Shown in pieces: positions 23,383 through 26,503 of a DNA stretch of 26,503 bases; position 1 is the first letter of the stretch; each line of letters opens with the position of its first letter. A model generated the notes under the pieces. That model was not told the DNA's origin. It made no database searches and worked only from the letters and a program-made list of their open reading frames with translations. This stretch comes from Planctomycetaceae bacterium (lineage in GTDB: Bacteria > Planctomycetota > Phycisphaerae > Phycisphaerales > SM1A02), in contig NYVB01000139.1 in the NCBI GenBank assembly GCA_002684315.1, forward strand, positions 1-26,503, given 5' to 3'. Made by a program: the position numbers and the translations under genes.

Positions 23383-24774
23383 TCAGGCTTCGTCGGATTC
23401 CCGCCACTCGGCCTGTGCGGCTTTGAACGTCTCTATCGCGCGGACTCGGCTTGTCTTGAGGTCGACGATGGGGGTGACGCTTCCGAGGACTCTGTCCCCC
23501 AGCCAGTGTCGTCGATAGGTCCCATCTGGATCGAATCTCACACCTTGAGTCTCCGCGTTGAAGATTCGAAAGTACGGAGCTGCGTCAGTGCCTGTCGAAG
23601 CGGCCCATTGCCAGCCTCCATTGTTGCTCGCGAAGTCGTAGTCGATGAGGGATCTGCTGAAATGCGCTTCTCCTTCTCGCCAGTCGATGAGCAGATTCTT
23701 GCACAGGAACATGGCGACGATCATTCTCACTCGATTATGCATCCACCCCGTGTGTTTGAGCTGCATCATCCCTGCGTCGACGATGTCGATTCCGGTGCGC
23801 CCTTCCTTCCATGCCGCAAGGTCTTCAGGAGCGTCTCGCCATTGAATGTCCGTGGTCCACTGCTGCATTGGTTGATTTCGCGACACTTGAGGAAAAGAGG
23901 CCATGACGTATCTGTAGAACTCTCTCCAGACAAGCTCGCTCTGCCAGCACCTCGGTCCCTCCGGCCAGCTCGTGATGTCCGGTCCATGGATGGATGCGAT
24001 GGTGGCAAGGCAACGGGTTGGTGAAATCGCGCCAACCGCGAGCCAGGGCGAGAGTGAACTGGTCCCTTCCATGTCCGGGCGATCTCTCTTGTCCTTGTAG
24101 CCTGAGGCTCCGTCTTTTTCGATGAAGCCGGTCAGCCTGGAGTGGGCCGCAGCCTGGCCCGCCGGCCAGAGTTCATGTGTATTCCAATCCTGGAAGCCAT
24201 CGATTCGTTGCGGCAGCGTCGTCTTTTCAAGGTCCAGAGGGGTCGCCTGTGAAAGCGGCGTGTCATCCGGTTGGAGTGATGCAAGATATTTCTCCTCCCA
24301 GGCACGCCGGAATGGAGTGAAGACCTTGTAGGGAAGCCCTGCCTTGTTTCGAATCTCATAGACCGGAAGAATCGTCTGCGTGTCCGAGAGCAGCAGCGTC
24401 GCGTTCAGTGGATTCAGAATTTTCGAGACGGCGCGATCTCGTGCAATCTCGTCGACACCGTATTCAAGGCCCGCGTGGACTTCATTGATTCCGTGCTGTC
24501 TGACCAGTTCCTCGATGATTCGTGGGGCATCCGAGTGGCATGACACCGTTCGAAAGACCAGTGGGATGCCGATGGCCTCAAGGTCTGTCTGCAACGATTT
24601 GAGCGTGGCAAGGATGAAAGACACTCGGGGAGCACCCATCCGGTGCTCATTCCAGGACTCGGGGGTGGCAATGAACACCGCTGCCGTTCCCTCTGTGCCG
24701 TGCTCGATGGCTTTTCGAAGAGCGGGGTGATCTTTTGTCCTGAGATCATCGCGAAACCAGATCAATGTCTTCAT
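23383..24774 (-). CDS. phr: Class I deoxyribodipyrimidine photolyase
   Basis: This photolyase splits UV-induced cyclobutane pyrimidine dimers with blue light through FADH-. The 463-residue protein starts with the N-terminal antenna domain (MKTLIWFRDDLRTKDHPAL) and ends with the FAD domain. The latter has SELVWREFYRYVMASFP, GIDIVDAGMMQLKHTGWMHN, RMIVAMFLCKNLLIDWREGE and DYDFASNNGGWQW followed by AASTGTDAAPYFRIFN. These match CPD photolyases such as E. coli PhrB, including tryptophans of the electron-transfer chain. The frame is open to 24915, but an intrinsic terminator lies inside that extension, so the real start is 24774 or the ATG at 24789, which overlaps the stop of a 24-codon upstream ORF. 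It is divergent from a MerR-B12 regulator. I cannot formally exclude a cryptochrome. Confidence 0.94.
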   Translation of the reverse strand: MKTLIWFRDDLRTKDHPALRKAIEHGTEGTAAVFIATPESWNEHRMGAPRVSFILATLKSLQTDLEAIGIPLVFRTVSCHSDAPRIIEELVRQHGINEVHAGLEYGVDEIARDRAVSKILNPLNATLLLSDTQTILPVYEIRNKAGLPYKVFTPFRRAWEEKYLASLQPDDTPLSQATPLDLEKTTLPQRIDGFQDWNTHELWPAGQAAAHSRLTGFIEKDGASGYKDKRDRPDMEGTSSLSPWLAVGAISPTRCLATIASIHGPDITSWPEGPRCWQSELVWREFYRYVMASFPQVSRNQPMQQWTTDIQWRDAPEDLAAWKEGRTGIDIVDAGMMQLKHTGWMHNRVRMIVAMFLCKNLLIDWREGEAHFSRSLIDYDFASNNGGWQWAASTGTDAAPYFRIFNAETQGVRFDPDGTYRRHWLGDRVLGSVTPIVDLKTSRVRAIETFKAAQAEWRESDEA

Positions 24775-24785
24775 GGTTCTTTCAA

Positions 24786-24860
24786 TCATAAAAAAACAGG
24801 GGGGCGCCTGAACGCGCCCCCCTGATAATCGGTCGATGGAGAATTGGGGAGTGACTGCAT
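24786..24860 (-). CDS. Possible 24-residue leader ORF upstream of photolyase
   Basis: An ATG at 24860 is preceded by TGGAGG with a 4-nt spacer. It opens 24 codons (MQSLPNSPS..., ending RRPPVFL) closed by a TGA that overlaps an alternative photolyase ATG at 24789 in an ATGA. The ORF spans the whole terminator hairpin, and its Shine-Dalgarno is part of another stem (24866-24874 with 24833-24841). A translating ribosome would therefore interfere with terminator folding. No homologue is recognised, and chance occurrence is possible. Confidence 0.35.
   Translation of the reverse strand: MQSLPNSPSTDYQGGAFRRPPVFL
24790..24824 (-). terminator. Intrinsic terminator inside the photolyase leader
   Basis: Read on the minus strand, CAGGGGGGCGC-GTTCAG-GCGCCCCCCTG forms a perfect 11-bp GC-rich stem (24824-24797), followed directly by seven Ts (24796-24790). 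It is a textbook Rho-independent terminator. It ends only 15 nt before the photolyase start and there is no minus-strand gene upstream of it, so it most likely acts as a conditional attenuator or ends a short RNA. Confidence 0.85.
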
Positions 24861-24966
24861 TGAGCCTCCATCGATCATCTTCTGCACCCGCTAATGGGTG
24901 CTCCCGTACGCACAACGTGTGGCAGGGGTGTCCTTGTTTGGATTCAAACTCGTGTCGGAAACAAGG
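24797..24966 (-). ncRNA. Candidate structured leader RNA (four stem-loops) of photolyase
   Basis: On the minus strand four stems follow one another. The first is CCTTGTTT/AAACAAGG (arms 24959-24966 and 24932-24939, 8 bp). The second is GCACCC/GGGTGC (24884-24901, 6 bp, loop of 6). The third is TCGATGGAG/CTCCATCGA (24866-24874 and 24833-24841, 9 bp), which hides the Shine-Dalgarno of the leader ORF. The fourth is the 11-bp terminator. CCCCTG at 24928-24923 is complementary to CAGGGG of the terminator's 5' arm and could act as an antiterminator. A TATGAA hexamer (24978-24973) would place transcription initiation near 24966. The signature does not match a cobalamin, GEMM or SAM riboswitch as I know them. 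Confidence 0.5.
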
Positions 24967-24968
24967 AA

Positions 24969-24986
24969 AACGTTCATAACGTTCAA
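24969..24986. repeat. Tandem 9-bp direct repeat, candidate operator
   Basis: AACGTTCAT is followed immediately by AACGTTCAA (8 of 9 identical). A related AACGTCC lies at 25048-25054. The tandem copy overlaps the likely -10 region of the minus-strand leader and lies about 110 bp before the MerR-B12 start. CarH is known to bind tandem direct repeats as a tetramer, so this is a reasonable candidate site for the adjacent regulator, although the 9-bp period is shorter than the repeat described for CarH. Confidence 0.5.
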
Positions 24987-25084
24987 TTTAATCCACTTCA
25001 CGCACCTCTGCAAGTTGAATAGTGTCCAAATCAGTCAAAACATGCAAAACGTCCAGAAATTCAATCCCGGGCGCATATTGGGCC

Positions 25085-25096
25085 TACTATGAAGGT
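25085..25096 (+). promoter_or_regulatory. Possible -10 box of a leaderless MerR-B12 transcript
   Basis: TACTAT (5 of 6 to the -10 consensus) at 25085-25090 is followed by six bases and then the ATG at 25097. This would put the transcription start at or beside the start codon. GAAGG lies too close to the ATG (1 nt) to be a normal Shine-Dalgarno, which favours leaderless translation. Confidence 0.35.
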
Positions 25097-25978
25097 ATGA
25101 AATCACTTGATGCCAACAGAACTGTTTCCCCTCGTGACATGGCCTCTGCCATAGGCATGAGTGAATCCTCCCTCAAGCGTTGGGCGGATAACGGCCTCCT
25201 TAGTTTTACGAGAACTGGTGGTGGCCATCGTAGGATTCGGATCCATGAAGCGATCCGCTTCATCCGTGAGCGATCGATCCCGATCCAGAGCCCATCCGCC
25301 ATCGGTCTCCCCCTTGATTTTTCGACCACTGATGCAGATCTCGATCGCGATGATTCTCTTCTGGAGATGTTCCAGCGTGGCGCAAGTGATGAAGCCGAGT
25401 CGTTCTTGATCTCCCGTTTTCTGAGTGGTGCATCGATCGCCGAGATCGGTGACGAGGAAATTCGCCCTGTCCTGGAAGCACTTGGGCACGTTCCACATAC
25501 GTCTGAGGGAATTCTCAGGGAGCATTGCGCCACCCAGGTCTGCCTTCAAGTGATCGAGCGAATGCGGGGCCTTGCCAGAACCGAGGAGCCGCGTTTTCAG
25601 GCTTTGGGAGGGGCTATTGGTGGTGATGTCTATATGTTGCCCACCTTGCTTGTCTCGGGTGTGATCGAGGAGCTTGGGGGGCGTGCCGTCAATCTTGGCG
25701 CGAACACGCCGACCGATTCGATTCGCTGGGATCTCTCGAACAGAGCTTCTGATGCGATGCCCGATCTCGTCTGGGTGTCAGTCAGCCATTTCATCGAAGA
25801 GCACGATCAGGTCGATGATCTGTTGAGGCTCGGTCAGGATTGCGTGGACTCAGGAATTGCATTCTTCATAGGCGGCCGAGCCCTGGTCGGGCCTGTTGTT
25901 GAGCGCTTCACTGGTTTCGAAGTGCACAGCTCCCTTCAGTCGATTTCAGCTTGTCTGTCATCCGCCAAGCTTGGCTGA
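25097..25978 (+). CDS. MerR-type regulator with degenerate B12-binding domain (CarH/LitR-like)
   Basis: This 293-residue protein has an N-terminal MerR helix-turn-helix with wing (about 8-60; PRDMASAIGMSESSLKRWADNGLL, then TGGGHRRI). A helical cap (about 85-160) and a B12-binding Rossmann fold (about 168-290; LGANTP, then FFIGGRAL) follow. This is the layout of light-sensing CarH/LitR repressors. The axial-ligand motif DxHxxG is DVYMLP (D177, Y179, P182), so the histidine is tyrosine. In the cap, E142-H143 are kept, but the tryptophan and light-ligating histidine expected ten and nine residues before E142 are V132 and P133. Canonical adenosylcobalamin photochemistry is therefore unlikely. A GTG at 25022 in frame could add 25 residues, but I prefer 25097. 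It is divergent from photolyase, a typical target of this family. Confidence 0.9.
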   Translation: MKSLDANRTVSPRDMASAIGMSESSLKRWADNGLLSFTRTGGGHRRIRIHEAIRFIRERSIPIQSPSAIGLPLDFSTTDADLDRDDSLLEMFQRGASDEAESFLISRFLSGASIAEIGDEEIRPVLEALGHVPHTSEGILREHCATQVCLQVIERMRGLARTEEPRFQALGGAIGGDVYMLPTLLVSGVIEELGGRAVNLGANTPTDSIRWDLSNRASDAMPDLVWVSVSHFIEEHDQVDDLLRLGQDCVDSGIAFFIGGRALVGPVVERFTGFEVHSSLQSISACLSSAKLG

Positions 25979-26165
25979 TTGCGACTGTTGGAAATCCTCA
26001 AAATTTGATTTTTATCACGCCTGACTGTCAACGAACGTTTATAGTTATTTGTGCGCTTGAGATTTCGTAGCTTCGTTCGTCTTTCTTTCAGACTCGCGTT
26101 TCGGGATTTATCGAGCCTTTGCTAGATTCAGGAAACCCCACGTTCCACTCTAAGGAGACATTTAC
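25979..26165. other. AT-richer intergenic region before the subtilase gene
   Basis: This region separates the MerR-B12 gene from the subtilase gene and is richer in A and T than the coding regions. It probably holds the subtilase promoter. TATAGT at 26040-26045 and TAGATT at 26123-26128 (preceded by TGC, extended -10 style) are possible -10 boxes, but neither has a clear -35. AACGAACGTTT at 26030-26040 resembles the AACGTTC repeats of the photolyase region. Confidence 0.35.
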
Positions 26166-26503
26166 ATGTCCTACCCCATGATCACGACAGCGGCCATCTT
26201 GCTTGGCATCGCGTCGACTTCACTCGTTTCAGCCAATCTCGAGCAAAGCATTGAGCCGGGAACTGATCTGATCGGTGCTGAGCCGAATTCGATTCTCCCG
26301 CAGAAAAACGGCTTCGATTTCCCCCACGTCGAAAATGAACTCATCGTTCGGTTCCGACCAGAGGTCTCACTCGAAGAACGCCAAGCTTTGTTCGGCCTGG
26401 TCACCGGTGAAACCAAGTACGCCTACAAATCAGTCAGCGATCTGTATTGCATCAAACTCGAAGGGTCCGCTCGTGACGCCTTTGAAATGATCAAGGATCG
26501 AAG
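26166..26503 (+). CDS. Secreted subtilisin-like protease, N-terminal part (cut by window end)
   Basis: Only the first 112 codons are present. A Sec signal peptide (MITTAAILLGIASTSLVSA, cleavage near 23) precedes a stretch typical of the inhibitory propeptide of S8 family proteases. It reads NELIVRFRPEVSLEERQALFG (about 57-77), followed by YKSVSDLYCIKLEG and a helix running to the end. The catalytic Asp/His/Ser domain would lie beyond the window, so the assignment rests on the propeptide pattern alone. AAGGAGA at 26152-26158, 7 nt before the ATG, is the strongest Shine-Dalgarno in this part of the window. Confidence 0.7.
   Translation, partial: MSYPMITTAAILLGIASTSLVSANLEQSIEPGTDLIGAEPNSILPQKNGFDFPHVENELIVRFRPEVSLEERQALFGLVTGETKYAYKSVSDLYCIKLEGSARDAFEMIKDR

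Noticed and set aside
24775..24915. Extended photolyase N-terminus from a GTG at 24915
   Set aside because: The added 47 residues would be encoded across a strong intrinsic terminator and have no photolyase similarity. The family N-terminus starts at MKTL.
24880..24935. Possible B12-box-like GCCAC...GGGAG on the minus strand, suggesting a cobalamin riboswitch before photolyase
   Set aside because: Only fragments of the B12 box match, and the upstream conserved core elements of the riboswitch are absent. The tested part looks like a different structured leader.
1..26503. CRISPR arrays, tRNA/rRNA genes, insertion sequences or prophage remnants
   Set aside because: I found no regularly spaced repeats, no tRNA cloverleaf or rRNA-like stretch, and no transposase or integrase motif. 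A tRNAscan or ISfinder run would be decisive.

Overview
This window reads as a chromosomal stretch of a planctomycete, most likely a marine member of the Phycisphaerae. The clues are an exported protein ending in the short dockerin-like repeat pair and 'GAWGTC' tail common in that class, ThuA-domain and GT87 proteins, a LacI-sensor/AraC regulator, paired MauE-thioredoxin fusions, an exported nickel superoxide dismutase, and moderately high GC. This assignment is inference from gene content. I see no rRNA, tRNA, CRISPR array, transposase or phage gene. The region looks like core and accessory chromosome made of short operons and divergent pairs.

Layout. (1) 338-4910, plus strand: a stand-alone B12-fold protein closed by a strong hairpin, then an ECF sigma factor, an overlapping single-pass membrane partner (probable anti-sigma), an exported unknown protein and tilS. 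(2) 7544-4927, minus: gmhA followed by two tightly coupled membrane MauE-thioredoxin fusions. (3) 7600-8979 plus, a START-like/epimerase fusion, converging with a minus-strand lipoprotein-MFS pair (10764-8967). (4) 10934-14686: a small MazG-like pyrophosphohydrolase, a TetR-sthA minus-strand operon, and a divergent exported beta-propeller/dockerin protein. (5) 14801-18356: marC, a SMUG1-type uracil-DNA glycosylase, and an MBL-fold hydrolase/XylR-type regulator pair. (6) 18471-23338: exported Ni-SOD and ThuA protein, a VTT/DedA-like membrane protein, and an acyl-CoA dehydrogenase translationally coupled to a GT87 glycosyltransferase. (7) 23383-25978: a class I photolyase divergent from a MerR-B12 (CarH/LitR-like) regulator. 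(8) 26166-end: the N-terminus of a secreted subtilase.

The most interesting part is the photolyase/MerR-B12 intergenic region (24775-25096). The photolyase leader holds four consecutive stem-loops ending in an 11-bp GC stem plus seven Ts. A 24-codon upstream ORF with a strong Shine-Dalgarno runs through that terminator, and the Shine-Dalgarno itself is buried in another stem. A tandem 9-bp repeat lies at the likely promoter. The facing regulator has the CarH architecture but has lost the cobalamin-ligating histidine (DVYMLP instead of DxHxxG) and other residues of CarH photochemistry. The first gene of the window is a second B12-fold protein with an equally degenerate motif. Together this suggests a photolyase control circuit with two layers, a non-canonical sensor and RNA attenuation. 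That is a hypothesis, not a demonstrated system.
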